From the NCBI RefSeq assembly GCF_001939045.1, contig NZ_MKIM01000017.1, positions 1 through 64,000 on the forward strand: 64,000 nt of DNA. Direction: 5' to 3'. This DNA is from Rhizobium oryziradicis. Its GTDB lineage: Bacteria > Pseudomonadota > Alphaproteobacteria > Rhizobiales > Rhizobiaceae. Every line of letters begins with the position of its first letter. Position 1 is the stretch's first letter. Under the pieces are notes generated by a model, which saw only the letters and a list, made by a program, of their open reading frames with translations, searched no databases and was not told the DNA's origin. Positions 1 to 11,729 of the stretch are shown here, piece by piece. Both the position numbers and the translations under genes were made by a program.

Positions 1-1
1 C

Positions 2-2161
2 GCCTCATCTGATGCCACGCTTTCGAACCTGACGCTCTCAAGCGGCACGTTGTCTCCAAGCTTTGCCTCTGGCACGTTGAGCTACACGGCAAGTGTTGCA
101 AACGCGGTGTCGACGTTAACGGTCACGCCGACGGTTGCGGATGCAACGGCGTCTGTGACGGTCAATGGTACGCCTGTCACATCCGGTTCAGCGTCCGGCA
201 CGATTACGCTTGCTGTTGGAGCCAATGCGATCACGGTTGAAGTGACGGCGCAGGATGGTTCCACGAAGGTGAGCTATACGGTAAACGTGACGCGGGCCGC
301 TGCTGCTTCTATCGTTTTTTCGCCAGCTTCCGGCCCTCTTAGCAAGGGAAGTGTCGGGGTAAATTATAGTCAGACCTTGACGCCTTCAGGGGGGAGCGCA
401 CCTTACACTTTTGCGGTCACCAGTAATGTTCTTCCGGCTGGCCTCACACTGGATTCATCCACGGGTGGGATCAGTGGAACACCAAGCGCTGCAGGTGAAT
501 ATGCATTTACCGTGACGGTAACTGACGCCAATGCTCAAACAGCTTCTGTTAATTATCAACTTTCAATTGCTGCTGCGCCGACGAGTTTGGTCTTTTCACC
601 AGCAGGCGGTGCTTTGAGCGAGGCGATGGCGGGCGAGGATTATCGTCAGGAGATTGTTGCAAAAGGCGGTACGGGCACTCTGATTTACAGCATTGGATCT
701 GGCACGTTGCCGAAAGGCCTTGTCCTGAATGTGTCGACCGGAACGTTGACCGGTCCTCTGGAAGCCAAAACAGAGGGGGACTATTCCTTTAGTATTTCGG
801 TCAGTGATACGGGTGGTGCCACCGCAGCGGCAAATTACACGCTCAAAGTCGCGCCGCGTGCTGTGACCGCGCCAAACAAGGAGATCAATGTTACTGCGGG
901 TTCGACACCTCCCGATGTCTACCTTAATCGCGGGGCAACGGGTGGACCGTTCTTCTCGGCAGAAATTGTCGTGGTTGAGCCGCCAAATGCTGGCACGGCA
1001 CGGATTGTTCAAGGGCAATTGGCCCAGGCCACGTCGTCTTTCATCCCCGTCGGCTGGTATTTACAGTTTACGCCAAATCCGAGCTATTCCGGCCAGGTCA
1101 AGGTTAATTATCGATTGAGCAGCACGTTGGGCCTCTCCAACACCGGCATTGTGACCTATAATCTCGGCTATGATGCTGCCGTGGTTGCGCAGGATATTGA
1201 TGCGCTTGTCCATGGCTTTGTACGCTCACGGCAAAGTTTGATTGCCGCGTCGCTTCATATTCCAGGCCTTATGGAACGTCGGCGTCTGGATTCGGTGACA
1301 GATCCTGTAACGACGGTCGTGCTGCCCTCGTCTGAGGGGCTCTCCTTGGGCTTTTCAACCAGTCTGGCGCAAATGGAAGCTGCTCGCAATCATGCCGATG
1401 GCATTGAGGGCGGCTCGGATACCCGGTTTAATATCTGGGTTGACGGTATCATTGCCCTGCACAACCGAAAAGACAACGGCAGCCAGTGGGGCAGTTTCGG
1501 CATGCTCTCTCTCGGGGCCGATTATCTCTTGACCGACAAGGCGTTGCTGGGGGTGTCTCTTCATTATGACAGAATGACCGATCCCACAGACGATGATGCC
1601 AAGTTGACCGGAAATGGTTGGCTGGTTGGGCCTTATGCATCTTTCGAGTTGCAAAAAGGCATATTCTGGGACACCAGTGTTCTTTATGGTGCCTCCTCGA
1701 ATACCATCGATACACGCTTCTGGGATGGCCGCTTTGATACGACCCGCTGGATTGTGGATACAAAGGTAAAGGGACAGTGGGTCATTGGTGACTCAACTGT
1801 GCTGACTCCGAAGTTCAGAACCATCTATCTCTCCGAGACGGTGAAAGACTATGGTGTCAGCAACAATCAGGGCGACTTCCTTGGTTTGAAAGGTTTCACT
1901 GAAGAGCAATTGCGCGTCAGTGCGGGTGCAGATCTTGCCCGTTCCTTTACCTTGGAAAACGGATCGGTCCTGACACCCAAAATTGGCGCAAACGTCGGCT
2001 TTTCGGGGTTGAATGGTGCTGGTGCCTTTGGCGCACTTTCAGGTGGGCTATCGCTTGTGACCGACAATCAATGGGGAATGGAGGCCAACATTCTGTTCAA
2101 TATTGAAGGCGATGGTGACAAATCCACAGCAGCCAGAGTGCGTGTCAGCAGAAAGTTCTGA
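2..2161 (+). CDS. Autotransporter adhesin, C-terminal part (5' end outside window)
   Basis: The reading frame is open from the first bases of the window, so the gene begins upstream; 719 residues are visible. In order: a cadherin-like beta-sandwich repeat (window residues about 5-95, beginning DATLSNLTLSSGTLSP), two He_PIG-type Ig-like repeats (about 105-285, each with a GLTLD/ISGTPS-like or GLVLN/LTGPL-like core), another beta-rich domain (about 290-385), a short helical linker with SRQSLIAASLHIPGLMERRR, and a C-terminal beta-barrel of about 280 residues ending in RVSRKF. A terminal aromatic residue is usual for outer-membrane barrels. The protein should be a type Va secreted surface protein whose Ig-like stalk is displayed outside the cell. 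The next gene downstream is a GT41-type glycosyltransferase, which may modify it (inference). The ligand is unknown. Confidence 0.88.
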   Translation, partial: ASSDATLSNLTLSSGTLSPSFASGTLSYTASVANAVSTLTVTPTVADATASVTVNGTPVTSGSASGTITLAVGANAITVEVTAQDGSTKVSYTVNVTRAAAASIVFSPASGPLSKGSVGVNYSQTLTPSGGSAPYTFAVTSNVLPAGLTLDSSTGGISGTPSAAGEYAFTVTVTDANAQTASVNYQLSIAAAPTSLVFSPAGGALSEAMAGEDYRQEIVAKGGTGTLIYSIGSGTLPKGLVLNVSTGTLTGPLEAKTEGDYSFSISVSDTGGATAAANYTLKVAPRAVTAPNKEINVTAGSTPPDVYLNRGATGGPFFSAEIVVVEPPNAGTARIVQGQLAQATSSFIPVGWYLQFTPNPSYSGQVKVNYRLSSTLGLSNTGIVTYNLGYDAAVVAQDIDALVHGFVRSRQSLIAASLHIPGLMERRRLDSVTDPVTTVVLPSSEGLSLGFSTSLAQMEAARNHADGIEGGSDTRFNIWVDGIIALHNRKDNGSQWGSFGMLSLGADYLLTDKALLGVSLHYDRMTDPTDDDAKLTGNGWLVGPYASFELQKGIFWDTSVLYGASSNTIDTRFWDGRFDTTRWIVDTKVKGQWVIGDSTVLTPKFRTIYLSETVKDYGVSNNQGDFLGLKGFTEEQLRVSAGADLARSFTLENGSVLTPKIGANVGFSGLNGAGAFGALSGGLSLVTDNQWGMEANILFNIEGDGDKSTAARVRVSRKF

Positions 2162-2610
2162 TCGGTTCTGACTGGTATATGTGCCGTTGCGCAGAAAAAT
2201 CAATCGCGGGGAGGGGGCTTCCCGCGCGCAGGCCTCTGATGACTGTGTAGGGCTTTTGCGCCTTAACGCGTGATACGAGATTAAAGTGCCAAAGTTGAGC
2301 AGACACCACGGGCCACATGAATGACCGCATGTTTTTTGCCGCTCGGCTTCATCCCTTTTTCCGAGTACAATATGTCACGGTAAATCGCAGGGCTGATATA
2401 CCCCGCGACCGTGTCGGCGTCATATTGCCAATGCCAAATACTTCTTGTGGAACAGTTGCTTTTCAAAGCAGCAAGGCCTCGCTTTATCCTGGCGCGGCCA
2501 TCATCCTGTCTGCGAATCGGTTGCGAATAGGTGTCTGTTCGTAGATGATCGACTTTCGAGCAGAAGGCCGGATGCGGTGCGCAACCATTCAGTGGAAATT
2601 CTGCAGCACA

Positions 2611-2654
2611 GCATCGGCCGAAAAGTGGGAAGCGGTTTTCGGATAAATCCGATG
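2611..2654. repeat. RIME-like palindromic intergenic element, copy 1
   Basis: An inner inverted repeat CCGAAAA/TTTTCGG is flanked by an outer pair CATCGG (2612-2617) and CCGATG (2649-2654), giving a long imperfect hairpin. The core CCGAAAAGTGGGAAGCGG matches the Rhizobium intergenic mosaic element type from memory. It lies 15 bases from a second copy. Confidence 0.7.
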
Positions 2655-2668
2655 AGTAAACAAAACTT

Positions 2669-2714
2669 AGAGCATCGGCCGAAAAGTGGGAACCGGTTTT
2701 CGATCCGCTGCTCT
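2669..2714. repeat. RIME-like palindromic intergenic element, copy 2
   Basis: It has the same core as copy 1 (CGGCCGAAAAGTGGGAA, then CCGGTTTTCG) with a different outer pair, AGAGCA (2669-2674) and TGCTCT (2709-2714). The tandem pair sits directly upstream of the glycosyltransferase gene. Confidence 0.7.
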
Positions 2715-2761
2715 AAGAGGGATAAGACTGGCCTTTAGGCCTCACATGTTTGGGAAAACCA

Positions 2762-5982
<3,221 letters not shown>

Positions 5983-5992
5983 GGGTGCCTTT

Positions 5993-6901
5993 TCAAGGGG
6001 CATCGGTGATAAAGCGATGGGCATTGTCTTTTACGCTGCCGCGCAGAAAATCCATGATCGAGCGAATGCGTGGCACTTGCAGCATATCGTGATGGCAGAC
6101 GATCCAGTAATCGCGTTTGAGCACGGTGTCTGGCAACACCGGGCGAAGCTCTGGATATTGGTGCGCGATAAACAGGGGCAGCACACAAAGACCAAGACCA
6201 TTGCGGGTTGCGGTCAATTGCGAAAAGATACTTGAGCTTTGAAAACCGGGCCGAATTTTAGGATGAATGTCGCCCAGATAATCCAGCCCCGGCGCAAAGA
6301 TCATGTCCTGAATATAGCCAATGAAAGCGTGGGAGAGCAGATCATCTGGTGTTTGCGGTGCGCCATTGCGCACAAGATAGTCTTTTGATGCGTAGATTTG
6401 CAGCTGATAAAAAGTCAGATGTTCAAAATGATAGGGGCCTGCTTTGGGTGGGTCCAGCACCACGGCAAGATCGGCTTCTTTGCGCGATAGCGACATGATT
6501 TGCTGAATGGTCACCAACTCCAGCGTGATAGACGGATGATAGTGGGAAAGCTCTGCCAATCTTGGCGCGAAAAAGAAATTGGAAAAGCCTTCTGGCGCTG
6601 ACATGCGCACAACACCGCGCTGAACAAGATCTCCGCCCGACAGCTCTTCTTGCAGGCGGGCCGCCTCTTGCTCGACTTTTTCTGCGGTTTCCACAAAGCG
6701 ATGACCAACAGGCGTGAGCACATAGCCTCGCGGGTTGCGCTCAAACAGCTTCACTTTCAAGGAAAATTCCAGTCGATCGATCCGGCGCGATACGGTGGCG
6801 TGGCTGGTGCGCAAATTACGGGCCGCGGAGGACAGCTGGCCCGAGCGTGCCACGGCCAGAAAGAACTGGAGATCATCCCAGGTAAACTGCATCTTTGCCA
6901 T
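5993..6901 (-). CDS. LysR-family transcriptional regulator
   Basis: 302 residues. The N-terminal winged helix-turn-helix (WDDLQFFLAVARSGQLSSAA, TSHATVSRRIDRLE, LFERNPRGYVLT) is typical of LysR. A C-terminal effector-binding domain follows (about residues 90-300). The subgroup resembles the AmpR/GcvA-like regulators with HATVSRRI and YLV/WIV elements. It is divergent from the branched-chain-type ABC operon with 177 bases between the two start codons, and that region contains TGTTC/GAACA inverted repeats. It most likely controls that operon in response to the imported compound. The effector is unknown. Confidence 0.9.
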   Translation of the reverse strand: MAKMQFTWDDLQFFLAVARSGQLSSAARNLRTSHATVSRRIDRLEFSLKVKLFERNPRGYVLTPVGHRFVETAEKVEQEAARLQEELSGGDLVQRGVVRMSAPEGFSNFFFAPRLAELSHYHPSITLELVTIQQIMSLSRKEADLAVVLDPPKAGPYHFEHLTFYQLQIYASKDYLVRNGAPQTPDDLLSHAFIGYIQDMIFAPGLDYLGDIHPKIRPGFQSSSIFSQLTATRNGLGLCVLPLFIAHQYPELRPVLPDTVLKRDYWIVCHHDMLQVPRIRSIMDFLRGSVKDNAHRFITDAP

Positions 6902-7078
6902 GGTTTAAATCCATCTGTTCAAAAATGAACATGTGCTGTTTGGAATTAATCCGCCAATTGTGTTGCGTCAATGATCAATATAGCCGACTATCGCACATGT
7001 TCGGCTGTTTTGAGGAGAACGGCTGGCCAATTTTGAACAGGTTCATCTCTGTTTGAACATCTCTGGGAGGGGAATATC
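6902..7078. promoter_or_regulatory. Divergent promoter region with TGTTC/GAACA inverted repeats
   Basis: The space between the LysR gene and the ABC operon holds a perfect inverted repeat TGTTC-N6-GAACA at 6916-6931, another at 7034-7045 (TGAAC-AG-GTTCA), and additional half-sites at about 6999 (TGTTC) and 7054 (GAACA). Such spaced dyads fit a LysR operator set controlling both directions, but no binding site has been proven. A strong ribosome-binding sequence GGGAGGGG lies at 7065-7072. Confidence 0.5.
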
Positions 7079-8293
7079 ATGCGAAATATGCTTTTAGCAT
7101 CGGTTGCAATTTTTGTTGCGGGCGCGTCAGCGGTTTTTGCTGCGTCGGCAGGCGGCGTCTCTGACGGCAAGGTCAAGATTGGTATTTTGAACGATCAATC
7201 GGGCGTTTATGCCGATTTTGGTGGTAAGTCTTCGGTCGAAGCGGCCAAGATGGCGGTGGAGGATTTTGGCGGCAAGGTGCTGGGTGCGCCGATTGAAATT
7301 GTGGATGCCGACCACCAGAACAAGCCCGATATTGCCTCCAACATTGCAAGGCAATGGTTCGATCGCGATCAGGTGGATGCGATTATGGAGCTGACCACCT
7401 CGTCGGTTGCGCTTGCTGTGCAGGCCATCGCCAAAGAGAAGAAAAAGATCGACATCGTGACCGGTGCGGCAACCACCGAGCTGACAGGCAAGCAATGCAG
7501 CCCCTATGGTTTCCATTGGGCCTATGACACCCACGCTCTTGCCGTTGGCACCGGCGGTGCTTTGGTGAAACAGGGCGGCGACAGCTGGTTTTTCCTCACA
7601 GCCGATTATGCTTTCGGCTATTCGCTGGAGCAGCAGACCAGTGAGTTTGTGAAAGCCAATGGCGGTAAGGTTTTAGGCTCGGTGCGGCATCCTTTGTCCA
7701 CCAGCGATTACTCCTCCTTCCTGTTACAGGCCCAGTCTTCTGGCGCAAAAGTGATCGGCTTGGCCAATGCTGGTGCTGATACGCAAAATGCCATCAAGCA
7801 GGCAGCGGAATTTGGTATTACCCAAGGCGGTCAACGTCTCGCAGCTCTGTTGTTCACGCTGGCAGAGGTGCATGGTCTTGGTCTTCAGGCAGCACAAGGG
7901 CTGACACTGACAGAAGGCTTTTATTGGAACCGCGATGATGAAAGCCGCAAATTTGGCGAGCGCTTCATGAAACGCACCGGCAAGATGCCCAATATGATAC
8001 ATGCGGGCACCTATTCGGCGGTGATGCAATATCTGAAAGCGGTTCAGAAGGCTGGCACCGATGATACTGACGCCGTGGCCAAGGAATTGCATGAAATGCC
8101 GGTGGATGATGTGTTTGGCCGTGGTGGCACCGTGGGTGCCAATGGCCGCATGATCCACGACATGTATCTGCTGGAGGTGAAGAAGCCTTCCGAGAGCAAG
8201 ATGCCGTGGGATTATTACAATGTGCTGGCCACCATTCCCGGCAAGGAAGCCTATATCGATCCGGCCAAGAGCGGTTGCGATCTCGTCAAGTAA
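7079..8293 (+). CDS. Periplasmic substrate-binding protein, branched-chain amino acid type (HAAT family)
   Basis: 404 residues with a signal peptide (MRNMLLASVAIFVAGASAVFA, probable cleavage after VFA). The mature protein begins VKIGILNDQSGVYADFGG and has the two-lobed type I fold of LivK-like receptors (ELTTSSVALAVQAIA, TADYAFGYSLEQQ, STSDYSSFLLQAQSSG). Many relatives bind aromatic acids, amides or short organic acids rather than leucine, so the ligand is open. The strong Shine-Dalgarno GGGAGGGG precedes the ATG. It is the first gene of an operon with two ATPases and two permeases, followed by two oxidoreductases that may degrade the imported compound. Confidence 0.9.
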   Translation: MRNMLLASVAIFVAGASAVFAASAGGVSDGKVKIGILNDQSGVYADFGGKSSVEAAKMAVEDFGGKVLGAPIEIVDADHQNKPDIASNIARQWFDRDQVDAIMELTTSSVALAVQAIAKEKKKIDIVTGAATTELTGKQCSPYGFHWAYDTHALAVGTGGALVKQGGDSWFFLTADYAFGYSLEQQTSEFVKANGGKVLGSVRHPLSTSDYSSFLLQAQSSGAKVIGLANAGADTQNAIKQAAEFGITQGGQRLAALLFTLAEVHGLGLQAAQGLTLTEGFYWNRDDESRKFGERFMKRTGKMPNMIHAGTYSAVMQYLKAVQKAGTDDTDAVAKELHEMPVDDVFGRGGTVGANGRMIHDMYLLEVKKPSESKMPWDYYNVLATIPGKEAYIDPAKSGCDLVK

Positions 8294-8307
8294 ACAGGCT
8301 GGAAACA

Positions 8308-9096
8308 ATGATGAACGCATCCGTTGAACAGATGGAGCGCTCAGAGCCACGGGTGGTGTTATCCGCCCGTGGCCTGCGCCGGGACTTTGGCGGCTTCACC
8401 GCCGTGCGGGATGTTGATCTTGATGTGCATGACCGGCGGGTTCATGCGCTGATTGGGCCAAATGGGGCTGGCAAAACCACGGTTTTCAATCTTCTGACCA
8501 AGTTTTTACAGCCAACCGCTGGAAAAATTACCCTGCTGGGCGAGGATATTACGCGCACTGTACCGGATAAGGTGGCCCGCAAGGGGCTGGTGCGATCCTT
8601 TCAGATTTCGGCGGTGTTTCCGCAATTGAGCGTTCTCGACAATGTTCGGGTGGCCTTGCAGCGCAAGAGCGGGCTTGCCCATCAATTCTGGCGGCCGTTG
8701 TCAGCGCTGAACCAATTGAACAGCCATGCTGAAAATCTGATCGCCACTGTCGGCCTCACACGAGAGCGCGATGTGCTGGCGGCGGATCTGTCCTATGGTC
8801 GCAAGCGGGTGTTGGAGATGGCGACCACGCTGGCGCTTGATCCGAAAGTTCTGCTGCTGGATGAGCCTTTGGCGGGCATGGGGCAGGAAGACATTGGCAC
8901 GATTGCCAACCTGATCCGCGAGGTGGCAGCGACGCGCGCCGTGTTGATGGTGGAGCATAATCTCTCCGTTGTGGCCGATCTTTGCCACCATGTCACGGTG
9001 CTTCAGCGTGGCGAAATTTTAGCTGAGGGCAATTACGACACTGTCAGCCGCGATCCTCGCGTTAGAACCGCCTATATGGGCACGGAGGAAGACTGA
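8308..9096 (+). CDS. livG: ABC transporter ATPase, LivG type
   Basis: 262 residues from the ATG at 8308 (an adjacent ATG at 8311 is possible). The frame is open further upstream inside the receptor gene, but the start after that gene's stop fits the family. Walker A is GPNGAGKTT, the signature is LSYGRKRVLEMA (a variant of LSGGQ, as usual in LivG), and Walker B is VLLLDEPLAGM followed by the H-loop VEHNLSVV. The motif KGLVRSFQISAVFPQLSV is typical of LivG. It pairs with the LivF-type ATPase immediately downstream to power import. Confidence 0.93.
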   Translation: MMNASVEQMERSEPRVVLSARGLRRDFGGFTAVRDVDLDVHDRRVHALIGPNGAGKTTVFNLLTKFLQPTAGKITLLGEDITRTVPDKVARKGLVRSFQISAVFPQLSVLDNVRVALQRKSGLAHQFWRPLSALNQLNSHAENLIATVGLTRERDVLAADLSYGRKRVLEMATTLALDPKVLLLDEPLAGMGQEDIGTIANLIREVAATRAVLMVEHNLSVVADLCHHVTVLQRGEILAEGNYDTVSRDPRVRTAYMGTEED

Positions 9097-9097
9097 A

Positions 9098-9799
9098 ATG
9101 GCGGCTCTTCTCGAGATTAACAATCTGAATGCCTGGTATGGCGAAAGCCATGTGCTGCATGGCGTGAATATGACCATTGGCGAAGGCGAAATGGTGACGA
9201 TTTTGGGCCGAAACGGCGTGGGTAAAACCACGACCTTGCGCACCATTACCGGCATCCTGCGCAAACGCCGTGGTGAAATCCGCCTCAACGGGCACGATAT
9301 GATGCAGGTGCCGCTGCACCGCACGGCCCATCACGGTTTGGGCTATGTGCCGGAAGAGCGCGGCATTTTTGCATCGCTCAACGTGATTGAAAATCTGATG
9401 TTGCCGCCAGCCGTGGGCGATGGTGGCATGTCGCTGGATGAGATTTTCGAACTTTTCCCCAACCTGCATGAGCGGCGCAACAGCCCCGGCACGCGGCTTT
9501 CCGGTGGCGAGCAACAGATGTTGGCCATGGCGCGCATTTTGCGCACGGGCGTCAAACTTCTGTTGCTGGATGAGCCAACCGAGGGGTTGGCCCCGGTGAT
9601 TGTGCAGCGCATTGGCGATGTTTTGAAAAAGCTGAAAGAGCGCGGCATGACGGTGTTGCTGGTGGAGCAGAATTTCCGCTTTGCCGCCCGTGTCGCCGAC
9701 CGCTTCTATGTGATGGATCATGGCATGGTGGTGTCGGAATTTCCAGTTGGCGAGCTGCCCGAGCGTATGGATACGCTGCACACGGTTCTGGGGGTTTAG
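9098..9799 (+). CDS. livF: ABC transporter ATPase, LivF type
   Basis: 233 residues, starting one base after the livG stop. Walker A is GRNGVGKTT, the signature is RLSGGEQQMLAMARIL, Walker B is LLLLDEPTEGLAP and the switch histidine is replaced as usual in LivF by LVEQNFRFA. The motif YVPEERGIFASLNVIEN is a LivF hallmark. It forms the second half of the nucleotide-binding pair. Confidence 0.94.
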   Translation: MAALLEINNLNAWYGESHVLHGVNMTIGEGEMVTILGRNGVGKTTTLRTITGILRKRRGEIRLNGHDMMQVPLHRTAHHGLGYVPEERGIFASLNVIENLMLPPAVGDGGMSLDEIFELFPNLHERRNSPGTRLSGGEQQMLAMARILRTGVKLLLLDEPTEGLAPVIVQRIGDVLKKLKERGMTVLLVEQNFRFAARVADRFYVMDHGMVVSEFPVGELPERMDTLHTVLGV

Positions 9800-9802
9800 G
9801 TC

Positions 9803-10690
9803 ATGACAATGATATTCGGCATTCCCCTTCAGGCCTTGCTGGGCCAATTGCTGGTGGGGCTGATCAACGGCTCTTTCTATGCGCTGCTCTCGCTCGGCCT
9901 TGCGATCATCTTTGGTCTGTTGCGGATCATCAATTTCGCCCATGGGGCGCAATATATGCTTGGCGCTTTCACCGCTTACTTGCTGCTTCAATTTGCTGGC
10001 ATTGGCTATTGGCCAGCGCTGGTGCTGGCACCTGTGATTGTCGGTCTGGGCGGGGCTGTGGTTGAGCGGCTGTTCTTGCGCAGGCTCTATGATCTCGATC
10101 CACTTTACGGGTTGTTGTTCACCTTCGGTCTGGCGCTGACATTGGAAGGCACGTTTCGCTACCTCTACGGCGCATCCGGCCAGCCTTATGCCACGCCTGC
10201 GGCGCTGACTGGCGGCACCAACCTCGGCTTTATGTTCTTGCCCATCTATCGCGGCTGGGTGGTGATTGCATCTTTAGCCGTCTGCCTTGCCACATGGTTT
10301 CTGATTGAGCGCACCAAGCTTGGCGCATACCTGCGCGCTGCCACGGAAAATGCGACGCTGGTGCAGGTGTTTGGCGTCAACGTGCCGGTTTTGCTCACCT
10401 TTACCTACGGCTTGAGTGTGGCCCTTGCAGCCTTTGCCGGGGTGCTGGCGGCACCCATCTATCAGGTATCGCCGTTGATGGGGTCTAACACCATTATTGT
10501 GGTTTTCGCGGTCGTCGTTGTCGGTGGCATGGGGTCGATCATGGGGGCAATTCTGACCGGCTATATGCTGGGCATTGCCGAAGGCCTGACCAAGGTGTTC
10601 TACCCGGAAGCCTCCAGTATCGTCATTTTCGTCATTATGGCCATTGTTTTGCTCATCAGGCCGGCTGGCCTTTTTGGTCGGGAGAGCTGA
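9803..10690 (+). CDS. livH: ABC transporter permease, LivH type
   Basis: 295 residues with about eight hydrophobic segments. It begins with LLGQLLVGLINGSFYALLSL and contains GLAIIFGLLRIINFAHGA, the LivH signature, and GSIMGAILTGYMLGIAEG near the C-terminus. It starts three bases after the livF stop and is followed by livM one base after its own stop, so translation is probably coupled. It forms the inner-membrane channel with LivM. Confidence 0.94.
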   Translation: MTMIFGIPLQALLGQLLVGLINGSFYALLSLGLAIIFGLLRIINFAHGAQYMLGAFTAYLLLQFAGIGYWPALVLAPVIVGLGGAVVERLFLRRLYDLDPLYGLLFTFGLALTLEGTFRYLYGASGQPYATPAALTGGTNLGFMFLPIYRGWVVIASLAVCLATWFLIERTKLGAYLRAATENATLVQVFGVNVPVLLTFTYGLSVALAAFAGVLAAPIYQVSPLMGSNTIIVVFAVVVVGGMGSIMGAILTGYMLGIAEGLTKVFYPEASSIVIFVIMAIVLLIRPAGLFGRES

Positions 10691-10691
10691 T

Positions 10692-11669
10692 ATGTCTTCA
10701 AAATCATCGACACTTGCCGCATCCCGCTCGTCCATCAAGCTTGCACTGGGTTTGCTGGCTCTGGCCTTTTTGCTGGCAGCCCCCTTTTTCGTCTACCCTA
10801 TTTTCCTGATGAAGCTGTTGTGCTTTGCCCTATTTGCCTGCGCCTTCAATGTACTGTTGGGCTATACCGGCCTTTTGTCTTTCGGCCACGCGACGTTCTT
10901 TGGAGCTGCGGCCTATTTCACCGCCTATGTGGTGAAGGAATGGGGCTTTCCGCCAGAACTGGGTATCTTGACCGGCGTGGTCGGCGCGGCATTCCTTGGG
11001 CTTATCATGGGCCTGCTGGCCATTCGTCGTCAGGGCATTTATTTTGCCATGATCACGCTTGCGCTTTCGCAAATGTTCTTTTTCTTCTGCCTTCAGGCCG
11101 AATTCACCCAGGGTGAAGATGGCATCCAGTCGGTGCCGCGTGGGCATCTTCTGGGCATGATTGACCTCAATCAGCCGCTGGCGATGTATTACACGGTCGC
11201 CGGTATTTTCCTGCTGGGATTGCTGTTCATCTGGCGGTTTGTGCATTCACCCTTTGGCATGATTTTGAAATCCATCCGTGAAAACGAAACACGCGCGCTG
11301 TCCTTGGGCTATGCGGTGGCCCGCTACAAGCTGGGGGCTTTTGTGTTTTCGGCCGCCCTTGCCGGATTGGCCGGAGGCATGAAGGCGCTGGTGTTCCAAT
11401 TTGCGACCTTGACGGATGTGTCCTGGCAGATGTCGGGTGAAGTGATCCTGATGACGCTGCTGGGCGGCATTGGCACCATGCTGGGGCCGGTTTTTGGCGC
11501 AGGCATTATTGTTGCGCTTGGCAATTATCTGGCCACAACCGGCTTTCCTGTCACCATCATCACCGGCGTTGTTTTCATGGTCTGCGTGTTGGTGTTTCGG
11601 CGCGGTATTGTTGGCGAAATCAATGCATCTTGGATCGGTCGCAAGCTGGGTTTCAACCAACATTCTTGA
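10692..11669 (+). CDS. livM: ABC transporter permease, LivM type
   Basis: 325 residues from the ATG at 10692, just after the livH stop; an upstream in-frame start at 10644 would overlap livH and lacks support. Family motifs are ALFACAFNVLLGYTGLLSFG, HATFFGAAAYFTAYV, AIRRQGIYFAMITLALSQM and TLLGGIGTMLGPVFGA. About nine to ten membrane segments. It completes a receptor-ATPase-ATPase-permease-permease unit; this gene order (ATPases before permeases) differs from E. coli livKHMGF. Confidence 0.94.
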   Translation: MSSKSSTLAASRSSIKLALGLLALAFLLAAPFFVYPIFLMKLLCFALFACAFNVLLGYTGLLSFGHATFFGAAAYFTAYVVKEWGFPPELGILTGVVGAAFLGLIMGLLAIRRQGIYFAMITLALSQMFFFFCLQAEFTQGEDGIQSVPRGHLLGMIDLNQPLAMYYTVAGIFLLGLLFIWRFVHSPFGMILKSIRENETRALSLGYAVARYKLGAFVFSAALAGLAGGMKALVFQFATLTDVSWQMSGEVILMTLLGGIGTMLGPVFGAGIIVALGNYLATTGFPVTIITGVVFMVCVLVFRRGIVGEINASWIGRKLGFNQHS

Positions 11670-11677
11670 TGCAGAAT

Positions 11678-11700
11678 GGTTGAGGGAATGAGCCTCAACC
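11678..11700 (+). other. Intercistronic stem-loop between livM and the GMC oxidoreductase
   Basis: GGTTGAGG (11678-11685), a 7-base loop and CCTCAACC (11693-11700) form a perfect 8-base stem. No T-tract follows, so it is more likely an RNA-stability or partial attenuation element than a full terminator. Confidence 0.4.
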
Positions 11701-11729
11701 CTGCGCAATGCATTGTTGCGGAGTAGAAA

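Larger units (their letters stand above)
2162..2761. other. Intergenic region with degenerate coding remnants and two RIME-like elements
   Basis: About 600 bases without a convincing intact gene. The right part (2611-2714) carries the two palindromic elements listed separately. The left part has only short overlapping open frames on both strands. One of these, on the minus strand at 2281-2466, reads like the tail of a real protein (see findings), but I cannot assign it. No clear promoter was recognised. Confidence 0.5.

Noticed and set aside
9062..9991. 309-codon minus-strand open frame opposite livF/livH
   Set aside because: Both sense genes are unmistakable; the antisense product is His/Gln-rich noise.
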